Shown piece by piece: positions 45,467-54,119 of a stretch of 64,000 bases of DNA. The stretch is from Gammaproteobacteria bacterium (GTDB lineage: Bacteria; Pseudomonadota; Gammaproteobacteria; HK1), in contig JAJEAD010000049.1 of the NCBI GenBank assembly GCA_022824305.1, forward strand, positions 1 through 64,000, read 5' to 3'. Positions within the stretch are counted from its first letter, which is position 1, and each line of letters starts with the position of its first letter. Both the position numbers and the translations under genes were made by a program. The notes beneath the pieces were generated by a model, which made no database searches, was not told the DNA's origin, and worked only from the letters and a program-made list of their open reading frames with translations.

Positions 45467-47527
45467 ATGCCCAGAGATCCCCGATACGACATCCTCTTCG
45501 AGCCGGTACGGATAGGACCGGTCACCGCGAAGAACCGCTTCTACCAGGTGCCCCATGCGAGCAGCACCGGGGTCGACATGCCGAACACGCGCAAGGGTCT
45601 GCGCGCAATCCGGGCCGAGGGCGGCTGGGGGGTGGTGTGCACGGGCTACTGCTCCATCCATCCCAGCTCGGACGACACCCCGCTTCGCTACTCGCGCCTG
45701 TGGGACGACGACGACGTGCGGAACCTCGCGCTGATGGTCGATGCGGTGCACGAGCACGGCGCGCTCGCGGGCGTGGAGCTCTTCTACGGGTCCAGCATGA
45801 CCAGCAACCGCACCACGCGCGAGATGCCGCTCTCTCCCTCGGGGCTGCCCATGCTCCGGGCCGCCGGGCGCGGGCAGTTTCCCCTGCACACGCGCGCGAT
45901 GGACAAGCAGGACATCCGCAACCTGCGAACCTGGCAGGTGGACGCGGCAAAGCGGGCGAAGCGCGCCGGCTTCGACATCGTCTACGTGTACTCGGGAATG
46001 AACTTCGGTCCCTACCAGTTCATCTCCCGGCGCACCAACCGCCGCACCGACGAGTACGGGGGCTCGCTCGAGAACCGCGTGCGCCTGCTGCGGGAGATGG
46101 TCGAGGACACCAAGGAGGCGGTGGGCGACACCTGCGCGGTGGCGGTGCGCATCTCGGTCGACGAGCTGATGGGCGACCTGGGCCTGCAGTGGCACGACGA
46201 GGGGCGGGGGGTCTTCGAGCTGGTCGGGGAGCTTCCCGATCTCTGGGACCTCAAGACCTTCGGGTTCCAGGACAGCTCCAACGCGCGCTACTCCGAGGAG
46301 GGCTACCAGGAGCCCTACGTCGCCTTCGCCAGGCAGGTGACCACGAAGCCGGTGGTGGGGGTGGGGCGCTTCACCTCGCCCGACACCATGGTGTCGCAGA
46401 TCCGGCGCGGCGTGCTCGACCTCATCGGCGCGGCCCGTCCCTCCATCTCGGATCCCTTCCTGCCGAAGAAGATCGAGGAGGGGAGGGAGGACGACATCCG
46501 CGAGTGCATCGGCTGCAACTTCTGCTACTCGTGCTACCACGAGTCGGTGCCCATCCGCTGCACCCAGAACCCGACCATCGGCGAGGAGTGGCGACGAGGC
46601 TGGCATCCCGAGGAGATCGAGGGACGCGCGTCGAGCGACGGCGTGCTCGTGGTGGGCGCGGGGCCGGCGGGGCTCGAGGCGGCGCGCGCGCTCGGACAGC
46701 GCGGTTACGAGGTCACGCTCGCCGAGGCGGGCACGGAGCTCGGGGGCCGCATCTGCCGCGAAGCGCGCCTGCCCGGCCTCGCGACCTGGATCCGGGTGCG
46801 GGACTGGCGGCAGGGCCAGCTCGACAAGCTCCCCAACGTCGAGATCTACTTCGACAGCGAGTTGACGCCTGCGCACCTGCTCGAGTTCGGCTTTCCCCGG
46901 GTGGTGGTCGCGACCGGTGCGCGCTGGACGACCGACCTTGCCGACCTGCGCTCCGTGCCGGTGCCTTCGACCTTCGGGGGCCGGGTCCTGACGCCGGACG
47001 ACGTCATGGCGGGCGCCGAGGTGGTGTCTCCGGTGGCGCTGTTCGACTTCGACCAGTACTACATGGGCGGCTGCCTGTCGGAGCTGCTGGCGGAGCGGGG
47101 ACACCGCGTCACCTACGTCACTTCCGCGGACGTGGTCTCGGCGTGGTGCGGCAACACCCACGACCAGTGGTACGCGCACAACCGGCTCGTCGAGCTCGGG
47201 GTGCCGCTCGTGACCGGCTGTTTCGTGGCGGATTTCGATGGCGAGACCGCCACCCTCTCCGGCCGCAGCGACGGTGAAGTCCGCAAGGTGGAGGCGGCGA
47301 CCCTGATCGTCGTCGGTGCCCGGGAGCCGCATGACGGCCTCTACCAGGCGCTCGCCGCCCGCCCGGAAGACCTGCGCGAGGCCGGCATCCGCACGCTACA
47401 GAAGATCGGCGACTGCGACGTGCCCGGTGCGATAGTCCACGCCACCTACGCCGGCCATCGCCTCGCCCGGGAGTTCGACGCCAACGTCGCGCCCATGCTC
47501 CTGGAGCGCACGAGGCTGGATGGATGA
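45467..47527 (+). CDS. Trimethylamine dehydrogenase-like iron-sulfur flavoprotein
   Basis: 686 residues in three domains: an FMN TIM barrel (about 1-340) opening DILFEPVRIGP, a 4Fe-4S knot CIGCNFCYSC then RCTQN, and FAD/ADP-binding Rossmann domains from VLVVGAGPAGLEAARAL. Length and collinearity follow trimethylamine and dimethylamine dehydrogenases. The cysteine that links FMN covalently in TMADH (Cys30) is Ala31 here (FYQVPHASSTG), so FMN would be non-covalent. The aromatic bowl Tyr (GYCSIHP) and one Trp (DLWDLK) remain, while the third aromatic is changed. The substrate is therefore uncertain: an amine, or an enoyl/other reductase function as in the 2,4-dienoyl-CoA reductase branch. ATG 45467 follows AAGGAG. 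Confidence 0.8.
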   Translation: MPRDPRYDILFEPVRIGPVTAKNRFYQVPHASSTGVDMPNTRKGLRAIRAEGGWGVVCTGYCSIHPSSDDTPLRYSRLWDDDDVRNLALMVDAVHEHGALAGVELFYGSSMTSNRTTREMPLSPSGLPMLRAAGRGQFPLHTRAMDKQDIRNLRTWQVDAAKRAKRAGFDIVYVYSGMNFGPYQFISRRTNRRTDEYGGSLENRVRLLREMVEDTKEAVGDTCAVAVRISVDELMGDLGLQWHDEGRGVFELVGELPDLWDLKTFGFQDSSNARYSEEGYQEPYVAFARQVTTKPVVGVGRFTSPDTMVSQIRRGVLDLIGAARPSISDPFLPKKIEEGREDDIRECIGCNFCYSCYHESVPIRCTQNPTIGEEWRRGWHPEEIEGRASSDGVLVVGAGPAGLEAARALGQRGYEVTLAEAGTELGGRICREARLPGLATWIRVRDWRQGQLDKLPNVEIYFDSELTPAHLLEFGFPRVVVATGARWTTDLADLRSVPVPSTFGGRVLTPDDVMAGAEVVSPVALFDFDQYYMGGCLSELLAERGHRVTYVTSADVVSAWCGNTHDQWYAHNRLVELGVPLVTGCFVADFDGETATLSGRSDGEVRKVEAATLIVVGAREPHDGLYQALAARPEDLREAGIRTLQKIGDCDVPGAIVHATYAGHRLAREFDANVAPMLLERTRLDG

Positions 47528-47630
47528 CCAGGCGAGGTATCGGGCCGGGAGCGGCTCGGGGAAATCGGCGTTGGCGCAGTTACTCGTCTGCGCAGTAGGC
47601 GCAGAGAATGCCCATGGCTCCGAACACCGC

Positions 47631-48344
47631 CTACTCCACGTGTTCCACGCGGGCGAGGCCGGCGACGCTGACTGTCTCTCTGGACACGGCTCCGTAGTAC
47701 AGGACGCTTCCGGTGCCCGCCATGGAGCCGGAAAGCTCACCGCCGTTCATGGTAAGGGTGACCCTCGATGCGCCCGCGAGATCGACTTCGGCGTCCGTCA
47801 CCGCCACGCCGCGCAGGTCGACATTGCCCGCGCCCGCCACCGAGAGGTCGAGCTCGTCGTAGCGTCCGTCGCGGCCCTCGATCCGGGTGGTGCCCGCGAC
47901 GTCGATTTCGAGGCGGTGGCCTCGAAATCCCCCCAGATCGAGCCGGGAGGCTCCCCGGAGTTCCAGCTCCTCGAGCTCGGGCATGACGATTTCCGCGCTC
48001 GCAGGTGAGCTCGCTTCGTCCCAGTCCCACCACGCATGGTCATCGAGGTCGAGTCGGAGCCGGTCTCCCCGCAGGTACACCTTCACCCGGTCTTCAATGC
48101 CTTCGGGATAGGAGAGCTCCACCCGCCAGTCGTCTCCCTGGCTCACCTCGACCTGCCACCGACCGGCGACTTCGATGCCGCGGAATCCGTGGAGCTCGAG
48201 CTCGGTCCCCCCGGAGAAGGGTTTCGCATCGGCAAGTGCGGAGCTTCCGGGGGAGAGCGCAATACGAGCCGATACCACGGACGCGATGACAACTGCGGCC
48301 AGCACTCCACCCATCGCCAGCAATGCGATCCGGCTGCGTTTCAC
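47631..48344 (-). CDS. GIN-domain (DUF2807) exported protein
   Basis: 237 residues. N-terminal signal-anchor (IALLAMGGVLAAVVIASVV) then repeated short beta-strand units such as LELRGASRLDLGGFRG, ELDLSVAGAGNVDL and EVDLAGASRVTLTMNGG, the parallel-beta solenoid of GIN/DUF2807 proteins. The family is often encoded with ABC/regulator genes and is thought to act at the cell envelope. It is the last gene of the ABC/permease/GntR/GIN operon; its ATG overlaps the GntR stop by four bases. Confidence 0.8.
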   Translation of the reverse strand: MKRSRIALLAMGGVLAAVVIASVVSARIALSPGSSALADAKPFSGGTELELHGFRGIEVAGRWQVEVSQGDDWRVELSYPEGIEDRVKVYLRGDRLRLDLDDHAWWDWDEASSPASAEIVMPELEELELRGASRLDLGGFRGHRLEIDVAGTTRIEGRDGRYDELDLSVAGAGNVDLRGVAVTDAEVDLAGASRVTLTMNGGELSGSMAGTGSVLYYGAVSRETVSVAGLARVEHVE

Positions 48345-48727
48345 GACCTGTCGTCTCCTTTGGGTTCGGATTCTCTCGAACGGGCCAGCTCATCGGCGAC
48401 CTCGTCGGGTCCGATGCCGAGAAGCTTCATGGTCCGAAGAATGCCGGGCATCTGCTCGCGCATGAATTCGTCCTTCATTTCCTTCAGTGCGCGTCCTGCC
48501 GCGTCATCGCACACGAAGTAACCTCGCCCCCTCTGGTTGGAAATGAGCTCTCGGTCCACGAGTTTCTGGTAGCTCCTGGTTACGGTATTCGGGTTGACCC
48601 CCAGCTCCACCGCCAGCTCCCGGATGGAAGGGATGCGTTCCCCCGCCTTCCACTCTCCCCGGAGTATCCGCTCGCGGATCTGATCCGCGATCTGCAAATA
48701 GATGCCTTTCGGCTCGCTAAACTCCAT
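48341..48727 (-). CDS. GntR-family regulator, YtrA subfamily
   Basis: 128 residues. The N-terminal winged helix contains PKGIYLQIADQIRERILRGEW, then SIRELAVELGVNPNTVTRSYQ (recognition helix near residue 45). The short C-terminal tail without a ligand domain marks the YtrA group, which usually represses its own ABC operon. It overlaps the permease stop by 11 bases and the GIN start by 4. A 26-base palindrome over the operon's start codon (50356-50381) is the expected operator. Confidence 0.85.
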   Translation of the reverse strand: MEFSEPKGIYLQIADQIRERILRGEWKAGERIPSIRELAVELGVNPNTVTRSYQKLVDRELISNQRGRGYFVCDDAAGRALKEMKDEFMREQMPGILRTMKLLGIGPDEVADELARSRESEPKGDDRS

Positions 48728-49490
48728 CGCTGGTCTGAGCTTCCGAGACCCGCAGCCACGCTATGCACCAGCATGCGATGGGAAGGAGCAGCTTGACGGC
48801 GAACAGGATCTTTTCAGCCGGGCCGGTGAGCCAGTCATGCAGCGCTTCGAAGGCATAGGGAATGTCCCAGGCTACCGACCAGAGATCGGCAAAGGCGATG
48901 CGAAGCGCGATCAGGGCCAATACCGTCAGCGCGATGAATGCGACGGTGATCGCGAGGGTGGTCTTGATGAAATGTGCCCGCCGGAACCATGCCGCTCCGA
49001 GGAAGTACAGCGACTGGACCACGATGTAGAGGGAGATGTAGTCCCATACCATTGGATCGAGTGGATCGAAGAACGGGCGGCGGACGCCGAAGAGGAGCAC
49101 ATTGAGCGACTCGACGATGACCGATACCACAGTGCTGAAAATCAGAAGGTAGGCCACCATTCCGACGGTGACGGCGAGGAGTCGGGCCAGCGTCTTTTCC
49201 AGCGCCGACGCGGGAAGCAGCAGATACGCTTCGTTTCGGGTCTTGTCGTGCAGCGACAGGAAGGCGTGGCTGGAAGCGACGATTCCCCAGGTAAAGAGCG
49301 CAATCGTGAATGCGGCACGGTGGAAGCTCGAGAACCCGGTGTAGTCGCTGTGAACAATCATCGTGAGCATCGCGACGACCAGGATGACCGCCGCCACACC
49401 CGCCGAGGAAATGAGCAGGGAACGGTAGCCGGTAATGAGATCGCCGCGGAGCAGGTAGCACAGGCGGCGAAGCGAGAGGATGTCGTTCAT
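48717..49490 (-). CDS. ABC transporter membrane subunit
   Basis: 257 residues with six hydrophobic segments (about 22-42, 60-80, 100-125, 145-170, 180-200, 230-250). No extracellular domain or known transporter signature beyond the ABC-2-like layout. ATG overlaps the ATPase stop by four bases, so subunits are made in step. Probably an exporter or a sensor of envelope stress, as in ytr-type operons. Confidence 0.75.
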   Translation of the reverse strand: MNDILSLRRLCYLLRGDLITGYRSLLISSAGVAAVILVVAMLTMIVHSDYTGFSSFHRAAFTIALFTWGIVASSHAFLSLHDKTRNEAYLLLPASALEKTLARLLAVTVGMVAYLLIFSTVVSVIVESLNVLLFGVRRPFFDPLDPMVWDYISLYIVVQSLYFLGAAWFRRAHFIKTTLAITVAFIALTVLALIALRIAFADLWSVAWDIPYAFEALHDWLTGPAEKILFAVKLLLPIACWCIAWLRVSEAQTSDGV

Positions 49491-50356
49491 GGCCGTCGCT
49501 CCGCGGTGAAGAGGGAAGCGAAAGCGTGGGGACGGGCAATCACCGCCTTGAACAGCATCTCCAGATCGAGATGGCCGTCGCCCGCGTTCGCGTCCATCCA
49601 GACGCTGGCGAAGCCTCCCACCGTCGGCTCCGCGTAGAGCAGTCCCGCGCTCCTCTCGTCCGGTCGACTCGAGTCCACGGCGAACCGGGTGCGGTTGCTC
49701 ACATCGGAAACGCTTTCATGAAACAGTACCTCTCCTTCATGGAGGACGAGGATGGAGTCGATGAGCGCTTCCACGTCCCGGACCTGGTGGGTGGAGACCA
49801 GGAAGATCCGGTCGTCCCCCAGGGCTTCCGCGACGAGACGCCGGAACAGGCCCTTGGAGGGAATGTCCAACCCGTTGGTCGGCTCGTCCAGCATCAGCAG
49901 CGTCGCGTTGGTCGCGAGCCCGAAGGAGAGGAGGAACTTCTTTTGCTGGCCGTGGGAGAGGCTGGAGAGCTTTCGTCCCCGCGGGACTTCGAGCTCTTCG
50001 AGGTGACGTTCGAGGCGTGGGCGATCAAAGTCCGGATAGAAGGGCGCGCGCGCCGCGACGTACTCCCGGTCCGTGATGCCGGGGACGTTCAGCTCTTCGG
50101 GCAGCACGAAGAGGCTCGACAGGAATGCCGGCTTCCGGAGGGCAGGCTCGTGACCCAGCACGCTCACCCGGCCCGACGAGGGGAAGAGGAGGCCGGCGAT
50201 GAGCCGGAGCAGGGTCGACTTTCCGGCTCCGTTGAGCCCGAGCAGCCCGTAGATTGCGCCCGGTTGCAGGCTCAAGTCGGCGTTCCGGAAGAGCGGTTCC
50301 CGGCCGTATCCGAATCGAAGTCCCTTCAGTTCCATCATTTCCTGGGTTTGATTCAT
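49487..50356 (-). CDS. ABC transporter ATPase of a YtrA-regulated operon
   Basis: 289 residues: Walker A GLNGAGKST, Q-loop LPEEL, signature LSHGQQKK, Walker B LLMLDEPTNGLD and switch His VSTHQV. The first gene of the four-gene operon ABC-permease-GntR-GIN. The final 60 residues (SNRTRFAVDSSRPDERS and on) form a C-terminal extension of unknown role. The ATG lies inside the palindromic operator, and the promoter below predicts a nearly leaderless mRNA. Confidence 0.85.
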   Translation of the reverse strand: MNQTQEMMELKGLRFGYGREPLFRNADLSLQPGAIYGLLGLNGAGKSTLLRLIAGLLFPSSGRVSVLGHEPALRKPAFLSSLFVLPEELNVPGITDREYVAARAPFYPDFDRPRLERHLEELEVPRGRKLSSLSHGQQKKFLLSFGLATNATLLMLDEPTNGLDIPSKGLFRRLVAEALGDDRIFLVSTHQVRDVEALIDSILVLHEGEVLFHESVSDVSNRTRFAVDSSRPDERSAGLLYAEPTVGGFASVWMDANAGDGHLDLEMLFKAVIARPHAFASLFTAERRP

Positions 50357-50381
50357 ACTGTACTAGTAGACTAGAACAGTA
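50356..50381. promoter_or_regulatory. 26-bp palindromic operator, presumed GntR/YtrA site
   Basis: TACTGT-a-CTAG-taga-CTAG-a-ACAGTA: both outer hexamers and both inner CTAG tetramers are perfectly symmetrical about the centre at 50368/50369. It overlaps the ATG of the ABC ATPase. AT-rich palindromes of this form are typical of YtrA-type GntR operators, and the cognate gene is in the same operon. Confidence 0.75.
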
Positions 50382-50397
50382 TGTCGAAAAGCGTCAA
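50368..50397 (-). promoter_or_regulatory. Predicted promoter of the ABC/GntR operon
   Basis: On the minus strand TTGACG (50397-50392) matches five of six -35 bases, and TAGTCT (50373-50368) is a weak -10 after an 18-base spacer. Transcription would begin about five bases before the ATG. The -10 lies wholly within the palindrome, so a bound repressor would block RNA polymerase. Confidence 0.5.
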
Positions 50398-50544
50398 CCC
50401 CCTGGCCGGATGCGCGTCGCCTCCGGCGTTCGTCCTGGCCGGATCCTCGGAGCGGCCGGGACGGAGCCCTATTGCAGTACCGGATGGAAGGGTCGGCCCC
50501 GGTCCGCGTCGGGACAGTCCAACGTCAACGCGTTGCGATCAATC

Positions 50545-50580
50545 GATTCGACGACCGGGGACCGGGATGGTTGTCGAATC
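50545..50580 (-). terminator. Hairpin downstream of cupin gene
   Basis: A 12-bp stem GATTCGACGACC/GGTTGTCGAATC with one G-T pair and a 12-base loop, 42 bases after the cupin stop on the minus strand. No T-run follows. Candidate transcript end. Confidence 0.4.
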
Positions 50581-50621
50581 CAGCTCGCACTGCCTCCTCG
50601 AGCTGCATTGCGCCCAGCGGC

Positions 50622-50996
50622 TCAGTCGGTGCCGTCCCGGTCGTGGGTGAAGAACACCTTCTTCATGTCCTCGAGCACGTCCCAGACGACGCGCTCGCCC
50701 TTGCGGGTGAAGAAGCTGTCCCCCGGGCCGAACTCGGCGCTCGTGCCGTCCGCGCGCACGATGCGCACCCGGCCTTCGAGGATGGTCTGCAGCTCGTCGC
50801 CGCGCTCGACGCACTCGAAGACGCCCGCGGTGCACGCCCACACCCCCATCCGGTGCGCGCTGTCGCCGGACCCGATGTCGAGGCGCCCGGAGGCCCGGGG
50901 GTTGCCCCGGACGATCCGATACTCCGACGGGCCGTCCTCGGGAAAGGGCCACGCTTCCAGGCCGCCCTGATCCTCGTCCCGGCGATAACTCTTCAT
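50622..50996 (-). CDS. Cupin-domain protein (DUF861 type)
   Basis: 124 residues. The barrel contains MGVWACTAGVFECVERGDEL, TILEGRVRIVRADG and FGPGDSFFTRKGERVVWDV, the pattern of the EutQ/DUF861 cupin group. The motif-1 His pair is absent, so metal binding is doubtful. ATG 50996 is chosen. It follows the proline-racemase-family gene by 114 bases on the same strand and could share its transcript. Confidence 0.7.
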   Translation of the reverse strand: MKSYRRDEDQGGLEAWPFPEDGPSEYRIVRGNPRASGRLDIGSGDSAHRMGVWACTAGVFECVERGDELQTILEGRVRIVRADGTSAEFGPGDSFFTRKGERVVWDVLEDMKKVFFTHDRDGTD

Positions 50997-51110
50997 GAAC
51001 GCCGCCCCCTTCGAGGCGCAGGCGGCTCTCTGTCATTTCCTGTCAAGTTCCTGGTCTCCCAATGATGCGGGCGACGTGAACCCGGCGCCGAAGCCGGGGT
51101 GTGGCCCCGC

Positions 51111-52145
51111 TCAGGTCACCACGAATCCCTTGCCCACCGCATCGTCAGGGTCGATGAGCCACTTGGCGTAGCCGATGAGGTTCGCCGTGCCCTTCACCGT
51201 GGGCACTACCGCCCGCTGGGAGCCGAGCTTCGTCTCCCGGATCAGGCAGCCCTCGAAGGTGCCGCTCCCGAGTAATCCTTCGGACTGGATGGTCTGGCCG
51301 ATCGCGAGCTCACCGCGCGCCTCGAGCATCGCCATCATCGCGCTCGTCCCGGTTCCGCCCGGCGATCGGTCGAGGAGCCCGCCCGAGAGCACGTGCACGT
51401 TGCGGTACCGGGCCTCGTTGCGGTCGGGCTCGTGCCAGAAGGTGACGAGCAGGTCGGTGTCTCGAGACGGAAAGCGGATGTGCGGGTGCAGCGGGTGTTT
51501 CAGGTCGACCTTTTCCGCGAGCTGGCGGCGCACGAGGTGTCCGAGCTCCCGGAAACAGGCGCCGTTCTCCGGGCACACCCGCTTCTCGCGGCCGCTCCAG
51601 TTCACGATCGCGAAGTAGTTCCCTCCGAAGGAGATGTCCACCTTCACTTCCCCGTATCCGGGCAGCTCGACGGGCACGTCCATGGCCGCGACGTAGGCCG
51701 GCACGTTCTCGAAGCGGGTCCACTCGACCGCCTGCCGGCTCGAGCCCACTTCGGCCGTTACCGGACCCGCCGTCGTGTCCAGCCGGATGAAGGTGCGGCC
51801 GTCTTCCGATTCGGGAACCATGCCGAGCGCCACCATCGCCATCCCGAGCGCGATCGTCCCGTGCCCGCACATGTCGTTGCACTGCTGCCCGTCCGACCAG
51901 ATGATGCCGGCGTCGTGGTCCGGCCCGGTCGGGGCGGTCAGGAAGCCGCCGTACATCGCCACATGGCCCCGTGGCTCGTTGAGCAGCGAGGTGCGCAGCC
52001 ACGCGAGAGGGCCGTCGCCCTCCAGCATGCGGCGCTTCTCGAGCAGGGTGGCGCGGCCGGGGAAGTGCATGCCGGGAGGAACGATGCAGGTCTCCATCCC
52101 CTCGGTGTGGGTGTAGGTCACGTCGATGAATCTGCCTCTTTGCAT
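51111..52145 (-). CDS. Proline racemase-family protein (Cys/Gly variant)
   Basis: 344 residues of the PrpA-fold family containing proline racemase, 4-hydroxyproline 2-epimerase and trans-3-hydroxyproline dehydratase. The first catalytic motif keeps its cysteine (CNDMCGHGTIAL). The second, normally SPCGTGTSA (epimerases) or SPTGTSA (dehydratase), reads DRSPGGTGTSA, with Gly where the second catalytic residue is expected. With a single acid/base residue, two-base racemisation seems unlikely; a dehydratase-like or other one-base reaction is more plausible. ATG 52145 starts MQRGRFIDVTYTHTEGMET. Confidence 0.8.
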   Translation of the reverse strand: MQRGRFIDVTYTHTEGMETCIVPPGMHFPGRATLLEKRRMLEGDGPLAWLRTSLLNEPRGHVAMYGGFLTAPTGPDHDAGIIWSDGQQCNDMCGHGTIALGMAMVALGMVPESEDGRTFIRLDTTAGPVTAEVGSSRQAVEWTRFENVPAYVAAMDVPVELPGYGEVKVDISFGGNYFAIVNWSGREKRVCPENGACFRELGHLVRRQLAEKVDLKHPLHPHIRFPSRDTDLLVTFWHEPDRNEARYRNVHVLSGGLLDRSPGGTGTSAMMAMLEARGELAIGQTIQSEGLLGSGTFEGCLIRETKLGSQRAVVPTVKGTANLIGYAKWLIDPDDAVGKGFVVT

Positions 52146-52244
52146 CGTCTGGCTTGCTCCGTCATCGCAGTCTGGGTTCAGGCGGGAAGGGAAGGGATCC
52201 GCGCGCTGCGTTCGTGCATCCGTCACTCGCCGGGCCGATGGAGT

Positions 52245-52258
52245 TTCCCGAACGGGAA
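52245..52258. promoter_or_regulatory. Inverted repeat upstream of proline-racemase-family gene
   Basis: TTCCCG-aa-CGGGAA, 100 bases before the start codon. The 354-base gap 52146-52499 contains this and the hairpin at 52442 but no gene fragment. It could be an operator, but no regulator is known nearby. Confidence 0.3.
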
Positions 52259-52441
52259 GCACGACTTGAGATGTCGTGCGACGGGGTCATCGCCATGCTC
52301 TTGACTCGCGGCTCTCGGACGGCGTGACCAGAAAGGGGAAGCGGGCATACCTGGTCCTGCATCTACACAGGATCCCGTTGCTCGGAACTCCCCATTCGCG
52401 CGCTCGGGCAAGGGTTCCTTGCCGGTGTATACAGGCGAGCA

Positions 52442-52469
52442 AGCGCCGGCACCTTCCGGTGCCGGCGCT
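52442..52469 (-). terminator. Perfect hairpin after peptide-binding-protein gene
   Basis: A 12-bp stem AGCGCCGGCACC, four-base loop TTCC, and exact complement, 31 bases after the stop codon on the minus strand. A T-run is absent. It is likely the transcript end. Confidence 0.5.
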
Positions 52470-52499
52470 CGCCCCGTCCGATGTCAGGAAGGCCCGGAG

Positions 52500-54119
52500 T
52501 CAGGCGTCGAGCCAGGCGAACTCCGGCCACTCGCAGCCGGCGCCGTTGCTGAGCGGCACTGCGCCGAGGCCCCTCACCTTCTTGCTCACCGCGTCCACGT
52601 AGTTGATGTGGCAGGGAATGAGCTGTCCGCCTTCGTCCCGGATGAGACGCTGCATCTCGCAGTACATCTCGTGGCGCCGGGTGGCGTCCTTCTCGGCCCG
52701 CGACTCGAGCAGGAGCTGGTCGAAGCGCTCGTTGCTCCACGCGGACTCGTTCCACGCCGCGTCGGACTTGTAGGCGAGGGTGAGCATCAGGTTGGCGCTC
52801 GGGCGCATGTTCCAGCCCGTGGCGCACACCGGGGTGTTCATCCACACCGTGCCCCAGTACCCGTCCGTCGGCACCTTCTTGACGTTCAGGGTGAAGCCGA
52901 CCTTTCTCGCCTCCGCCTGCAGCATCAGGCAGAAGTCGGTCACTCCCGGGCGCACCTCTCCGGCGAGGACGGTGGCCTCGCTGATTCCCGACTTCTGCAG
53001 GTGGAACTTCGCCTTGTCGGGATCGAACTCCCGGATCTCGAGCTCCGAGCAGTGGTCGGGGTAGGCGGGCGAGATCGGGTGGTCGTTGCCGACGATTGCG
53101 TGCCCCTTCATCAGGGTGCGCACGATCCGCTCGCGGTCCTGCAGGTACTTGAGCCCGAGCACGAAGTCCCGGTTGTTGCCGGGGCTGCGGTCCACCATGC
53201 ACACGATGCCGGTCAGGTTGGCGGACGGAATCGAGAGCAGATCGACGTTGTCGCTCTCCTCGATCAGCTTGAACGCGTTGGGGTCGGGAGCTCCCGCCAC
53301 GTCCACGTCGCCGGCGATGGCCGCGTTCGTGCGGGCCGAGGGGTCGGTGATCGCAAAGGTCTCGAGCTCGTCGAGGTAGGGTCTCCCGTCCACCCAGTAG
53401 TTCTCGTTGCGCACTCCGAGGGCGCGGATTCCGGGGTTGAACTCCTTGGACTTGAAGGGCCCCGTGCCGTTGGGCTGCTTGAAGTAGTCGCCCTCGGCGC
53501 CGTTCTCGACGATCTTGAAGTGGAAGGTGCCGAGCGCGGCCGGCAGGTCCGCGTTGGGCGAGTCCATGATCGCCTTCACGGTGTACTGGTCGAGCTTCTT
53601 CCATTCCGTGACCATGCTGACCAGCGACTTGCCCTTGGAGACAGAGTCCGGTCCCAGGTGCCGGTTCATCGAGTAGATGACGTCGTCCGCGTCCAGCGTC
53701 TTGCCGTTGTGGAACTCGACGCCCTTTCTCAGCTTGAAGGTCCACTCGGTGACCGCGTCGTTCGTGCTCCACTCCTCGGCGAGCTCCGGCGAGAGGGTGA
53801 GGTCGTCGTTGAAGCGCACCAGGCTGTTGTAGTAGGCCCGCACCCGGATGTAGTCCGTCGCGCCAATGACCAGGATCGGGTCGAGGGTGTCGGTCGGTCC
53901 GTGCACGTTCCAGGCGAAGCGCAGCCGGCCGCCCCGCTTCGGCGTCATCGCCTGCACGTCGCGCGAGGCGGCCAGGAAGGCGCCGGCGCCGGTGACGCCC
54001 ACCCCGAGGGCCATGAGCCCCTGCATGAACTCGCGGCGGGTGAGGCTCCCTCGTTCGAACCCCTCCCGCATCCGCTTCATCTCGGAAGCGCGATATGAGT
54101 CGTCTGATGGATTGATCAC
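52500..54119 (-). CDS. Peptide-type ABC transporter substrate-binding protein (SBP_bac_5), Tat signal
   Basis: 539 residues. The N-terminus holds a twin-arginine signal: GSLTRREFMQGLMALG (RRxFM) followed by a hydrophobic span. The mature part shows the SBP_bac_5 blocks FHNGKTLDADDVIYSMNRHL, YFKQPNGTGPFK and YWVDGRPYLDELE. It is a periplasmic binding protein for peptides, nickel or small amine ligands. The GTG start at 54119 has AGGAGGT six bases upstream. No permease or ATPase genes are adjacent on this strand, so it may share a transporter elsewhere. Confidence 0.85.
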   Translation of the reverse strand: MINPSDDSYRASEMKRMREGFERGSLTRREFMQGLMALGVGVTGAGAFLAASRDVQAMTPKRGGRLRFAWNVHGPTDTLDPILVIGATDYIRVRAYYNSLVRFNDDLTLSPELAEEWSTNDAVTEWTFKLRKGVEFHNGKTLDADDVIYSMNRHLGPDSVSKGKSLVSMVTEWKKLDQYTVKAIMDSPNADLPAALGTFHFKIVENGAEGDYFKQPNGTGPFKSKEFNPGIRALGVRNENYWVDGRPYLDELETFAITDPSARTNAAIAGDVDVAGAPDPNAFKLIEESDNVDLLSIPSANLTGIVCMVDRSPGNNRDFVLGLKYLQDRERIVRTLMKGHAIVGNDHPISPAYPDHCSELEIREFDPDKAKFHLQKSGISEATVLAGEVRPGVTDFCLMLQAEARKVGFTLNVKKVPTDGYWGTVWMNTPVCATGWNMRPSANLMLTLAYKSDAAWNESAWSNERFDQLLLESRAEKDATRRHEMYCEMQRLIRDEGGQLIPCHINYVDAVSKKVRGLGAVPLSNGAGCEWPEFAWLDA

